DNA from: Pocillopora verrucosa
Lineage: Eukaryota > Cnidaria > Anthozoa > Scleractinia > Pocilloporidae
Direction of reading: 5' to 3'
Length of the DNA: 64,000 bases
Assembly: GCF_036669915.1 (NCBI RefSeq)
Contig: NC_089316.1
Coordinates: 8,048,020 to 8,112,019 of the forward strand
A model generated the notes under the pieces. It saw nothing but the letters and a program-made list of their open reading frames with translations, was not told the origin of the DNA and searched no databases. Within the stretch, counting starts at the first letter, position 1. The number at the start of each line of letters is the position of its first letter. Positions 35,401 to 46,000 of the stretch are shown piece after piece. The position numbers and the translations under genes are program-made.

Positions 35401-36789
35401 TTTCTTTCTTCTGTCTTTCACGAACTAGATTTTTGAAAAGTACATTTCACCACCAATTGTATTCTCTTGTCACAAAGAATGTTTTTTTCTTTTTATCTCC
35501 TAACATGATGACTCTCGAACAAACCGGTTGTAGATCATGGCAACTCTGTGCATAAACATGTATGGGTAATGCTGCTTAAAAAGCAAAACTTAACACTGAT
35601 AGGACAACAGTTCCTTCTAAAATTGCTTTGTTTAATGCTAGGGCTTCACTGATATATATAGCATGCAAGCTATTATTGGTCTATTATTCACTCACTCGAC
35701 TGTAGATAGCTCAAATGTACCTCCAGTGTTTTTAGGCGAAAAAATATTAAATATTGTAACTCGGCATGTCTGTAACTATTTTACCTGAGCACGAGTGTCC
35801 ATCCCCAGTAAATCCTTCTTTGCAAGTGCAATTATAGAATCCAACAGTATTGGAGCAGTTTGCATTTTTGTCACAAATGTTATTGATGCCTTTGCAATCA
35901 TCGATGTCTGATTGAAAATTAATCGAAAGAAAAAATTGAGACAAGGTGAAAAAATTCTACAAAAGGGAAGTGTAAAGGTAGACCAACCACTGTGTAAAGT
36001 AATCCTGTTCTTGATATGCTGACTTACCTCCCAAGTTCATGTCGCAATAAACCAACTTTGAACTCCCGGCATTAGCTGGATCCAACCAATACTTTTTACT
36101 GATGCTGTCTTCACCTTCACTTAATTTTATCTCTTGGCACGATGACGCTGGTAATTCAGGAATAGATCCTAAGGGGGCTACGATATAGACATGACTTCAT
36201 TAATGGTTTGAGGGTAATAGAAGTTGCAATACAGATTAGAGATGAATATATATTTGTCCGGGCAAGCCTTGTTTATGATAAACATGGAATAATAATGATT
36301 AAGAGCTGTGAAGTTTGGCTGATATTAATGTAGTATGAAGGGCGAATTTTGCTTTAAGACAGTGGCCCTATTTAATAACAAAGCAATCAGACACTTGCTT
36401 TCGGAAAGTGACAGGTTTTTACTAAGAACTCACGGAGAAAGATTTGTATTTAAAATAAACGAGACCGAATGCGTACTTCTACCGCCAACGCGTCCCATGT
36501 AAAAGCGTAAATCATCTGGCTGGAAATTATCGGGCCTTGCTTCCTTAGTTCGGGTGTTCAATTCACAGGACTTTTCCCCAATTATGTAATGGTAGCTTTG
36601 ACATATCGTATCCTTCTCGCAAGTGATATCGCACATATGAGGAGCTGTTACTGGGACCTTTTTAAAGACGAATCCTTTGAGAGCCATACCAGGTACGCTT
36701 ACTTCTGTCTTGCATGGAGTTTTAGCAGTAGAGAAGTCCATGAGATACAGAGAGACCAGGAGGATTAAGAAGCTTGAATTCCACGCCAT
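32500..36789 (-). CDS. gene C: PAN / 3xEGF / D8C paralogue truncated by a stop codon
   Basis: Exons 36789-36477, 36177-36028, 35907-35785, 35314-35195, 33298-33179 and 32759-32500 join in frame to 361 aa. A TAG at 32502-32500 follows VFRKVCFTDR in D8C; the frame then continues to the family's usual stop at 32391-32389, so 37 residues and four of eight D8C cysteines are lost. The stop is in the last exon, so the transcript could escape nonsense decay. The third EGF has Tyr where the third Cys should be (IYTNT against ICTNT in gene A) and PEF for PGF. Signal peptide and PAN domain look sound. Exons 1-3 resemble gene B, exons 4-6 gene A. It is a decaying or truncated gene; expression is unknown. 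Confidence 0.85.
33500..33662 (-). pseudogene. relic D8C exon fragment inside gene C
   Basis: Minus strand behind a TAG acceptor reads ADPCCNYQNLSDANRKSSYA, then FCDDLPPEG, a stop in place of the conserved Trp, YRFVGAA and decay at the same CAGTTGTTTCAGAG junction as the relic in gene A (2491-2660). It lies between EGF exons 4 and 5. Confidence 0.85.
33880..34045 (-). pseudogene. counterpart of the second D8C-like relic
   Basis: Reverse complement matches 4606-4760 (words such as ATTTTTGGTCCTCAG and AAATGCGTTTAGGACA). Heavily decayed. Confidence 0.55.
34345..34530 (+). mobile_element. remnant of a dispersed repeat (GCTGACGTTTCGAGCG type)
   Basis: Contains AAGCTGACGTTTCGAGCGTA and GATGCAGCATCACAGTTTCT, with a partly inverted TATAAAGAGTT / AACTCTATA. 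It has the look of a common cnidarian MITE fragment, from memory. Inside gene C intron 4, with no match in arm 1. Confidence 0.5.
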
Positions 36790-36941
36790 TCCCGCTGATG
36801 CTGAAATTGGAAAGTGTAGATTACTTAGCCAAACCAGCAGACAAAAAGTTATGACAACAGATAGACAGACAGACAAACAAACATGAAGCAACGTAGGAAT
36901 CAATTCTGAATCGACTGCATGTTAGCAATAAGAAAAGTACA

Positions 36942-37012
36942 TAGTTCCTCATGGGAACTCTGAATTTTTCTTTGTCCCACACTCGTGACAAGACGAAAAA
37001 CATCTTTCTTTA
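36942..37012 (+). mobile_element. 5'-truncated SINE inserted upstream of gene C
   Basis: GTTCCTCATGGGAACTC, then TTTGTCCCACACTCGTGACA and AAGACGAAAAACATCTTTC, is the 3' part of the full SINE at 61773-61898. Gene B lacks it at the matching place (near 26130), so it arrived after the B/C duplication. Confidence 0.8.
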
Positions 37013-37204
37013 TTAGATTTAATTAAAATAATTGAGGGCATCTTTTAATATTCTCTCCGCCCAATTGTTTCCTTGGCAAGAGTCCACTTTTTAATAATGC
37101 AACTTGTTATTTCGCCATTCTAACTAGAAAAGCAAATCAAGTCGATACAATTGCAAAGGCCATAGGTTTTAAACAAGCTCATCTCCACGCTTTACACGTA
37201 TTAA

Positions 37205-37824
37205 GAGAGGATGTCAGTATCAATCGAACAAATTTAAAATATTTTGGCGAGTCGCCCAAAATTCGATTTAACTCCTACTTTCATATTTTGTAGCCCAGTA
37301 TGTCCTAATAATTGTGGTGTAGTTTTTTTGTGAAAATATATTTTAGTTTTCGAGAAATAATTTTTTTCGTTCGATCGCTCAAGTATGCAAATTTTCACCG
37401 TTGATATTACCCAAGTTGTGGGACCTCATGTAACGAATGTACTTGACCTCTGGTATTTCTGTCAACATAATCCTTTGTTTTATCACCTAAACTTAATCTC
37501 CTGTCATTATTGAAGCTGGAAAAGTAATACTTATTTTTTGGCTAACATTTTTGTCCGACATACTTTTCCTATGTTGAAAAGTAACATCGAAACAAAGACA
37601 GTTTTAACAATGACCGATATGACAGAATCTGCTGAGCTTCAAGTTTTTAAGAGACAAAAGGATGGTTAAAAAGTTACTGTAAAAGTTTCCTTGTGTATTT
37701 GTGTTGTTCTATCTTGAGACGAACTCAAAGTCCGGCAAAATTTACTTGTTAGCGACTATGAAATATACATGGTGTGCCTGATACGACTTGCCGCTGTTAG
37801 TCCCATTCATGCTGACATAAGCTC
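37205..37824. mobile_element. 620-bp TTAA-flanked DNA element (piggyBac-like MITE)
   Basis: Flanked by TTAA at 37201-37204 and 37825-37828, with imperfect 13-base inverted ends (GAGAGGATGTCAG and, reversed, GAGCTTATGTCAG). The homologous site upstream of gene B (26322-26325) has a single TTAA and no insert. Exact TTAA duplication is the hallmark of piggyBac-type transposition. No transposase ORF, so non-autonomous. Confidence 0.85.
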
Positions 37825-38094
37825 TTAAAGCAAATCCCCGCACAATTGGCACAATTTTTTGATCATTTGATTGGCTTCATAGCACAAAAAGACTTCAAAA
37901 TCTTGGAGATATAAAAAGAGTTTTATAAACTCAACTATCATTATCCTTAAACTAAATACACACACCTTCTATGGATGACGATCTATGGTGATGTTTTGGA
38001 ATCATCTGTGTACATACGGTATATAAAATGGAATCATCGAGGTTTTTTATAATATGATATTTTTAGTGAAAGACACGGGTATACCCGAAGAAAA

Positions 38095-38190
38095 AGAACT
38101 CAGAGTGCTCGCAATAGGAGTCGAACCTACGGCCTTCTGATTAGTACTTCGGATGTTCTATCAACTCGTGGCAGGCTAGGCCTGATGACA
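38095..38190 (-). mobile_element. tRNA-like SINE, copy upstream of gene C
   Basis: Minus strand has a good B box (GGTTCGACTCCTATTGC) and the tail TTCTTTTTCTTCGGG. Shared with 26620-26700. Confidence 0.6.
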
Positions 38191-38936
38191 AACTTCGTGC
38201 ACACTGCTAGGATATGAATGTCGGATGGGAAGCTTAATAATAAACCTAAATTAAAAACTGACACATTGAAGAATTTTTTCTTGCCTAACATTAAAGAAAC
38301 AAAGTGTTCAGAAACCTTGCGTCACACAAGACTGAGCCCCAAAAAGTTGTAGAAAGTCGATAAAAAGAAAGAGTCTTTCAACGTCTCTTATTCCCTGCCC
38401 AAGTTTCGACATTTAAAGGTTTCCCGTTTCGAGCAGCAAGACCCGACTTACGTCTTCCACGCTGCATTGCACCTTAAAATTGGAGATTTGATAAGGACAG
38501 TTTTCATCGTTAATTAACATATTAAAGTCACGCACGGCTTTGCACATCATGAAAACTTTGGAAAACTTTGATTTTAAAAGTGATCATGGTTTTGATAAAA
38601 TGGCAAAACTACTGTAACTTCATTCATTTCCTTTTCTCCTTCCTTTTTACAGAAGCTATAATCCGTCACGGCTGCATGCGTCAATAGAAGTTGCATTCTA
38701 AAGTGTTTGCAGGTGTTAGCGATATTTCACTTTCAAATATGGAAAGACAACTTCTCATTCCTGAGTAATTCTCGAGATTAATGCTACTCTCTCTCTTATC
38801 TTGGAAGCTTTGAATAAATTTTTGAATGTCATAAATAGAAAGACGCTTCAGTTTAACCTTGGTTTTATAAGCCGCAATAACTTTCAAAAAGGGAAAAGAA
38901 AAACTTCTTTTCATATATTATTGATAGCAGCTAAGT

Positions 38937-39137
38937 ACAGCTGTGTACTTAGATGCCAAGCCTTTGATTTGGAGTGAGGCTGAAGGTGACCTAGTTGTCA
39001 TAGAGACCAGAATCAAGTTAGTATGATAACAAAGTAATTTGTATTTGAAAAGCAGCAAGGTTTGTATCGTGACAAGGTCAACATTACCCTCACTCCTGTT
39101 CAAAGGCTTGGCAACCAAGCACACAACTGTACAATGG
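38937..39137 (+). mobile_element. MITE with about 28-bp terminal inverted repeats
   Basis: Left end AGCTGTGTACTTAGATGCCA and AGCCTTTGA; right end CAAAGGCTTGGCAACCAAGC then ACACAACTGTACAATGG is its reverse complement with few mismatches. A second copy lies at 50202-50409. Confidence 0.85.
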
Positions 39138-39904
39138 ACTATTCTGGCAAGGAACAATCCAACAGAGAAAATGCAAATATTTCCCATAACCCCCGCACTT
39201 AGCAACTTCACGAAAAATTGGTTATCATCTAAAACATGTCGAATCTTTGTTAAAAACAGGTGCTCTCAAACAGCAGAGCATGATTTGCTAGAGATAAGAA
39301 CTACACCTTGCGTCAAATACCATAAACAACTCGCCATGATTTAGTGCGATCCAGTACTTCGCAGCCTCTTTACAAAATGAAAAGGCTAAGACCTACGCTA
39401 TTGGTTGGAATATGGTGACGGGAAAACAAGAATAAATAAGTGGAATGAAAAGCGCTTGTTGATCGATACCATGGGGATTAAGAGTGCCAATTTGAAAGAT
39501 AAGTTTTTGTTCTCGAGTTTTGGAAAGGAAAAGGCCGCAAATAAGCATATGCTGCTTAGAATAATCAGGGAGATTTGTAGTATACATCTATACACCCTTT
39601 CCTATAAAACTTTAGCCATTGACATTTTGCTCCGCCAAACTCGAGGCAACTGGTCCTTGCTGCAATAACGCAAATTGCATGCCAGTGCACCAGAGAAGTA
39701 TTATCTTTAATGGCCATTTGAAAAACAATACGTTTGTTTGCCCTCGACACTCTTAAAAGTAGTAACCTCTATTGGTTAATGTAGTAACCTCTATTTTGAT
39801 AGCTTTTCACCTGCCGTTGCTTTAAACAAACATGTATGGCTCAATCACGACTAACACTCATTGCATGCATAATTCCTTAAATTGCTATGAGGAAAATTAT
39901 TTAC

Positions 39905-41180
39905 CTTTTACAACTACCTCGTTTCTAGCCTCGATAGTAGAGAAAAGCAAGTTTGCTTCACAAATGAACACTCCATAATCAGCCTCTTTGAGTTTAGATA
40001 TCTTCTTAACTCGTCTTGTCGAATCTCGCCATACTCGCATCTCTGGCACCTTTAAATCTCCTCCAAGAAATACTTGAGGGTGGAGAGCAATCTAAGAGCC
40101 ATGTCATCCCAAAGACTTTTGGAAAATTTTGCGGTAACCTTGCTTTAAATGTTGGTACAAACCAGACAAACAGCGAGTCAACGGTTAATGCTCCCCTAAT
40201 GAATTCTTGGCGTGGCAGACGTACAGTCCAGTGTCTTGTTTTTGGGCGGCTCCCACAGTCAAAAGTGCCTTCAACCTGAGAAGTCCGGTCTTTCGACAGA
40301 TAAACTGGTAGCTTACGCCGAGAGATAACTGGTACTGGAAAACCCGTTACGTGGCACTTTGGCAGCGCAGCGTTTTCACCTACTTTTGTTTGGGTCGGAC
40401 TTCAAGCTAGTTGAACCCGAGGAGGTGCTACGAGGAGAAGAGTTATACATAATTTTCAAAGTTCACCCATGGATAAACAACTTTAAAAAACTTTTAACGA
40501 TGGCGGTAATAAAAACTATCATGATAATAGTGGTACTGCTAGCATTTAGATCTGGGGTAGATGAAATCGTGTTCCGAATTAATTCGGCCCTCGAGTCCAA
40601 TTTTATCTTGTTCATAGGAAGTGCTTACCTTCAATAATCAGTCGGGCTGTATGGTTTGCGGTGCTTGATAAGTTTCTTCTCGTGCAGGTGTATTTACCCG
40701 CGTCGTCAAGAGTCACGTGACGCACTTGTCATCTCCCACCTTGACCAAAATGAGAACGACTACTTAGGAGGATTTTTTTTTACCTCTAACCACGTAGTGT
40801 CGGTGTAGGATTACCACTCACAGAACATTGGAACACTACACTTTAATTTTTCTCTGACCGTTTGGGGTCTATCTTAGCACCAGGTGACCCTCTTGTACCC
40901 GGAACTGCTTTGATTCTCGGTTCCCTAATCGGGTCTCGTGGTCCAGCATTGCCCTGTTTTCCACACGGCCCCGGATCTACTCCGACAAAACGTGATCTTT
41001 TCTTTCCCACGTCTGCTCGCGTTCCTCTTCTCCCATGGGATACTTTGGGATTCTTGCATTCCCAGCAGTCCTTGCATACATATTAGTTCTTTTGTTGAAC
41101 AGAATGATAGTGGGGACAGCTAGTTTAAAGTCTTGTTTATCTCGCTTCTGATTGTCACCATGGGAATTTGATTGGGTTTG
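39905..41180 (-). pseudogene. decayed copy of the collagen-Ig gene
   Basis: Minus strand matches exons 2 and 3 of the gene at 18279-21353: collagen part about 40865-41030, first Ig about 40640-40860, donor GAAG/GTAAGC at 40627, then Ig2-Ig3 to a donor AAAG/GTAAAT near 39905. Gly-X-Y periodicity survives only by changing frame, and stops occur in the collagen and Ig parts. No counterpart of exon 1 (membrane segment) was found upstream to 43 kb. It is a broken duplicate. Confidence 0.82.
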
Positions 41181-43052
41181 GATCTAGATTCTCCTGAAAA
41201 TCGGAGAACTTTTTCGAAATGCACTAGCGAGGAAAGAGGAACAGGAGCGTAGTGTCTTTTTTTTTACCGCCCCCCGCCCCTTTCCTTAGAATATTCCTTA
41301 TTTTCAACCAGAGCATGTTTAGATCGCGCGACGTATTAAATCGATGGCGCGGGAGGAAAACTTCTCAGATCGGGACATTACTTTTCGAAATTCTATAAAT
41401 ATATTTGTTAAGGAGTAAAAACTTTGTGGGAAACAAGGCCTGCTCCATTCATTATTGAATATAGCTCTCCTCTCCGTCACGCACAAGAAGAAAAAACTTG
41501 ACCAACATTCTTAGCTTATGAGAATGGAATAAATGATTCTCCCAGCAGGAAAGCGCTTGGTTTAGTTGCAAGAAATCAAAATTTTAAGTCTGAGCAACAT
41601 AAATCACTAAGGAGGGCGCATTCACTAGATGAATGCAAGGGTTTATAATATTTTGATTAATGATATCCTCTTCTTGTTAGAAATCACCAACAGTTGCTTG
41701 ACGGAATATAGACCATTGACCCTCGACCGAACAAAATTGTTGAAGAAGTTTTGTTTTTCAGATTTTAAACCACATCCTAAGTTTAAACGTAGTTACTGGT
41801 AATTAGAAAATGTTTAGGATCTTTAAGAGCAACTTATTCAATTCTTGCAGTTCAATATTGTATTTCCAGGTTTAATATCGATCATCAGCCGTCATTTCCA
41901 AAATTGCGAATCTTAGTATCTCCTTAATCTTGTATTGATTTATCTTCTTCCTAAACCCTGTAACTCCCAGATCAAATTTCTAATTCTCCTTAGTGTCAAC
42001 CATACAATTCTTTTTATGTTAGTTCAGAGAATTTAGTATTGGACCAACTGATTATCCCAAACTGATATTTTTCTTTATTCTCATCACTTATCCGGTTGAT
42101 ATTGTAAAGATATTGTAAGGAGAAATTCTGTCTTGGTCACTCGTGGGAGTTAAACAGTTAATCTATTCATAGCAAATGAATTTTTTTGGAGTTTACACTT
42201 TTAAGGTCATGCATTAAATTAGATTTTTGTCTTTTGATATTACAATGCTATTAGCCTTTACGCAATGGTTTTTAATAGTTTTTAGTTGTTAAGGGGGGCT
42301 TGGGTAAAACAACTCAGTGACTTTAGAGTCTTCCTGCGAGATATCGAATCTCCAGTCCAACTTACAAGTGGGTCCTTCACTGATCTTCGTCATGTTTCGA
42401 AAAATAGCCACAGTTGTGAACAAAACAAAAAGAGGCGCAAAATTATTTCCGCCTACGTACACGATAGTCAGCTGAAATATTCTGTGTTTTATAAATTCAT
42501 ACGTTGTGAGATTAAAAATGCGAGTCTAATATATTCCCTCCTCACTTTAACTAAATTTCAAAGAGAGCCACTAATTTTCATCATAGTATCAATCAATAAT
42601 TTCTGAATTTCTTTTTTTCTATACAGAGGTAAAATAACGAAATTCGATCAGATGAAATTGATAATGTGTTTGCTATTAGAAGAAAATTCGTGAGTCTTTG
42701 TTTTGGCCTAAGGTAAACATTTTATTGCCAAGTGTGTTTTTGATAGGCTGGCGATGTAACCACGTGTCAGTCGCCCTAATACGGAAAGCACATCTGCAGT
42801 ATATTATGAACCTTTGAAATGTAAATAAGATACTGAGAGCAGGTGCTTTGTTACGCAAATTTTTGTATCTTAATTTTCATGCGCCAACAACTTTCAGAGA
42901 GAACTGAAGTGCAACGATACAGCAACATCATTGTGGCCTCGGAGACGATTGCGTTCAGCTCTAAATTTCAATCGTCGAAAGTTGTTCGCAGATCAAGTGA
43001 CACCCGTGAAACGAAGAGATAGCATCGCTGGTAGAGCTAGAATTTATCCAAA
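41181..43052. other. intergenic before the acidic-protein gene
   Basis: No coding sequence recognised. A MITE-like segment occupies 41952-42162. The last 100-200 bases presumably hold the promoter and 5' UTR of the acidic-protein gene. Confidence 0.6.
41952..42162 (+). mobile_element. MITE-like element related to families 1 and 2
   Basis: Starts AAACCCTGTAACTCCCAGAT and ends GGGAGTTAAACAGTTAA, with GATATTGTAAGGAGAAATTC and TTTATTCTCATCAC internally. Confidence 0.65.
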
Positions 43053-46000
43053 ATGCTGAAAATCGTTCTCGTGATGATGTTCGCGGCCTTCGCACCGACC
43101 ACCGCGTTGCCGTTGAGGAACACCTTTTACGAAGATGTCGACGATTACAGTCGGGATTTTATCCCAAAGGAAAACGCCGATTATGACGAGTCTGCTTACG
43201 ACGGATATCTGTTCCGCCGCGATCCGATCGAAAGAAACTCAGGTTTGAACGAGTTTCACTAGATTAATCCTTCAGAGTGCGCATTTTGTATTCACATGCG
43301 AATGTTTACTTGGTGTTTACAGATCTCTTGGGGAAGTATCCTAGCATTCGAGAACGTCTGTATGATGAATTCTATAACCGCGATCTACCGGGTAAGTGTT
43401 TTAGAACTCTCTCTCAGTGTCCGTAAGTGAGTATGAATACGCTCAATTTCGTGACGGTATAATTCTCAATTCTCATCAATAAATTCGACTTTGTCAAAAA
43501 TCTGCGAAGGATGAAAGCTGTTTTACACGCAACCTTCGATTCTTTTTTTCACCGATGGCAAATCTTCGTATATTTTACATTTTCAGAACGGGATTTTTCA
43601 GATATGTCTTCCAATGGATTTTTTAATGATATTTATATTTATTTTAGAGATAACAATTTAAAAGGATCGAAAGCTTGCATTTCAAAACACAAAATTGCAT
43701 AGATAATGTTAGAGACTTCAGAATCCACGGGCGGAAATTTCGCCGCAGGGGGAGCAGAGCACAGAAATTTAAAATTTCATCGCTAGAAAGGTTTTAAATC
43801 GAGATATGAAAATATTGGTACGTGTAACATCATAATTCAAGCGAGTCAGACTACGGCGAAATTTAAACAAGGAATAATTTGCGGTGAATTTTCCTGGTAG
43901 TTAAACTAATGAATTTAAAAAACAGTTTGGCCAATTCAAGATCGCGACATTAGTGCGACGAAAATTATGATTGTTGCAAAAAAAAAAGTGCAGTTTAGGA
44001 GCCAAACGATTTATCATTTCTACATCAGAAACAGGTTATTAATTTAAGCCTCCTTACTTCAAGGCATTGATCATTTAAGGGCACGAAATGCATTGAACAC
44101 GTAAAGGGATCGAAAATGAAGACAAAGTTTCTGTTTCTGTCTTTTTTTTTTTTTTGTGAGTTGCGAAAGGCTTCAGTAAATGACTTAAATTCTTACCTAA
44201 ATAAATATTAAGCGATAAACGTTGAATTTCATGTAAGTTACCGACGTGGTAATTGTTTTTGTTACATCTATTACCGCAAAGAAAACTTGGATGTATGAAA
44301 TTTAGTTTTTCAAAGCAGTTATTTAGAAAGTGAGGATTGCCTCACTTAGTTACATAATGTTCCATAGCAGGTTGATTATCAGTGGACAGATAAAGTGTCA
44401 GCTAAAGTGAAAAGACTGGATAGAAACGAACGAAATGGAGTTTTGACAAGAAATAGCGTTCAATTTCGAAGCGATTCTACCTGAGTAAACATGCAGATTA
44501 CGAACCGGTTTTGTCGAAACGATCTGTTTCGACAGCAAAGCTCATTTAATGAGAAACTGAAATTTTCCTTTTTTTGTTCTTTTGATAAATATCCGTTATA
44601 CGGTTGCTGAACCTTGCAACCAGTATTGAGAGACAGGAAAGCCGCAGGTAAAATCTAAATGAATACGTTTTTCTCCCTCGCTCGCATAGCTACAGGCAAA
44701 GATCCGCCCTCATAACCCCACGCAAACTTTCAGTGCATCACATTAAACAGAAAACGTCTTGACAACAGGTCGAATGCAATTGGCTACGATCAAAGATCGT
44801 CATCGTTTCGAATACTGGTCGAGTTAGAACATTGTCTTTGAACTCCCTCAGGGAGAAACTGGCAAATTTTGTCATGATCGTAATCGCTAACCCTAAACAA
44901 TATATCTGCCTAAAGATTAATGGTCTCTAACTTATGGCTCCAGGTTTGAATACCATTTTCTAGTACAACTTGACGTTAAATAAGCGCACTGACGCAGTTT
45001 GGGCATCCTGGCCCAATATTACTTGCCATAAGGAGCGGAAAAGGAGGAAAAAGCAACATGTGACTTTATTTCTGTGATATATTTGGAAAAGTATTCAGCA
45101 AATCATCGAACCGCAACAAATTCCTTAGCGCTTAACTTTCTTCACAGCACGTAAAGTCAATTTTATCAACCAGCTTCGATCACCTTGTTTTCGATGAGTA
45201 CTACGGATTAAATATAACAAAACTTCGCTGTCTCCATCTTAGTGAACTGGAACTTCCGCTTAATCGAAACTAAACCGAGCCCTTTTTTTTTTTGAAGTAT
45301 AACTAGCAGTCTTTAACCATCAGCTGACCAGACCTTTCCGGTATTGCCAACAGTTTCTTGTTACCTTCACAAGTCGCGCTCAACAGGGCTCTCATGAATA
45401 TTTACCAAGCGTAGGAATCGGAAATTTTAAAATCTGCTTTCTATCTAGGAAAAGTTAGAGAACCTTGCCATTCGTTAAGCTTGAATAACCATAGGCATAT
45501 TTTTCGACATGGAATAACCCAATATCACCATTTGATAGCCATTTTCGCTGTCTTCTCTTGCATTAAAGTTGATTAAACAATTTTTAACGCTAGACAAAAA
45601 ATTTGGAGATTATTGCAAGCGATGCCATAAAGTGCTGTTTAAAATGTTTATGATTAATGAACTTTAAAAGATTTTCAATGCAATTGCCTCTTATTGGACA
45701 AAATTTACATAACAGGCGGAAGACCGTTTTGACGAACAAGTAATTTAGATGCTGTTGAAGAAAGCCTTTTGTTTCCTTTCCAGGCGTGCAATATTCATAA
45801 AACCAAGGGGTGTAGACATAACCGCGACCGCACGGGAATCCACTTCTACTAATTCGGATATTTTATAGAACTTGTTCAGTAAAGGATGTTTGATTTCCAA
45901 TTTTGAAACTGATAACTGACTTTTGGATATAAGTCGCAAAATTTCTCGTCCAGACAAAAGCCAGAATATTGATCAAAATATTGCCAGAATAACAGCTGTA

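Larger units (their letters stand above)
36790..38890 (-). repeat. upstream block shared with gene B
   Basis: Apart from the two insertions above, this block aligns with 25977-27046 and 28915-29280: a GACAGACAGACAAACAAACA stretch just upstream of the start, CTATGGATGACGATCTATGG, the tRNA-like SINE and a TTTTAAAG-GATCAT-GTTTTGAT segment. Confidence 0.85.

Noticed and set aside
24113-36789. B and C as two alleles wrongly assembled in tandem
   Set aside because: They differ in exon number, in the 3' half origin and by several insertions; too divergent for alleles, though long reads should confirm.
42286-42606. 106-aa ORF in the gap before the acidic-protein gene
   Set aside because: No recognisable similarity and ordinary length for AT-rich intergenic DNA.
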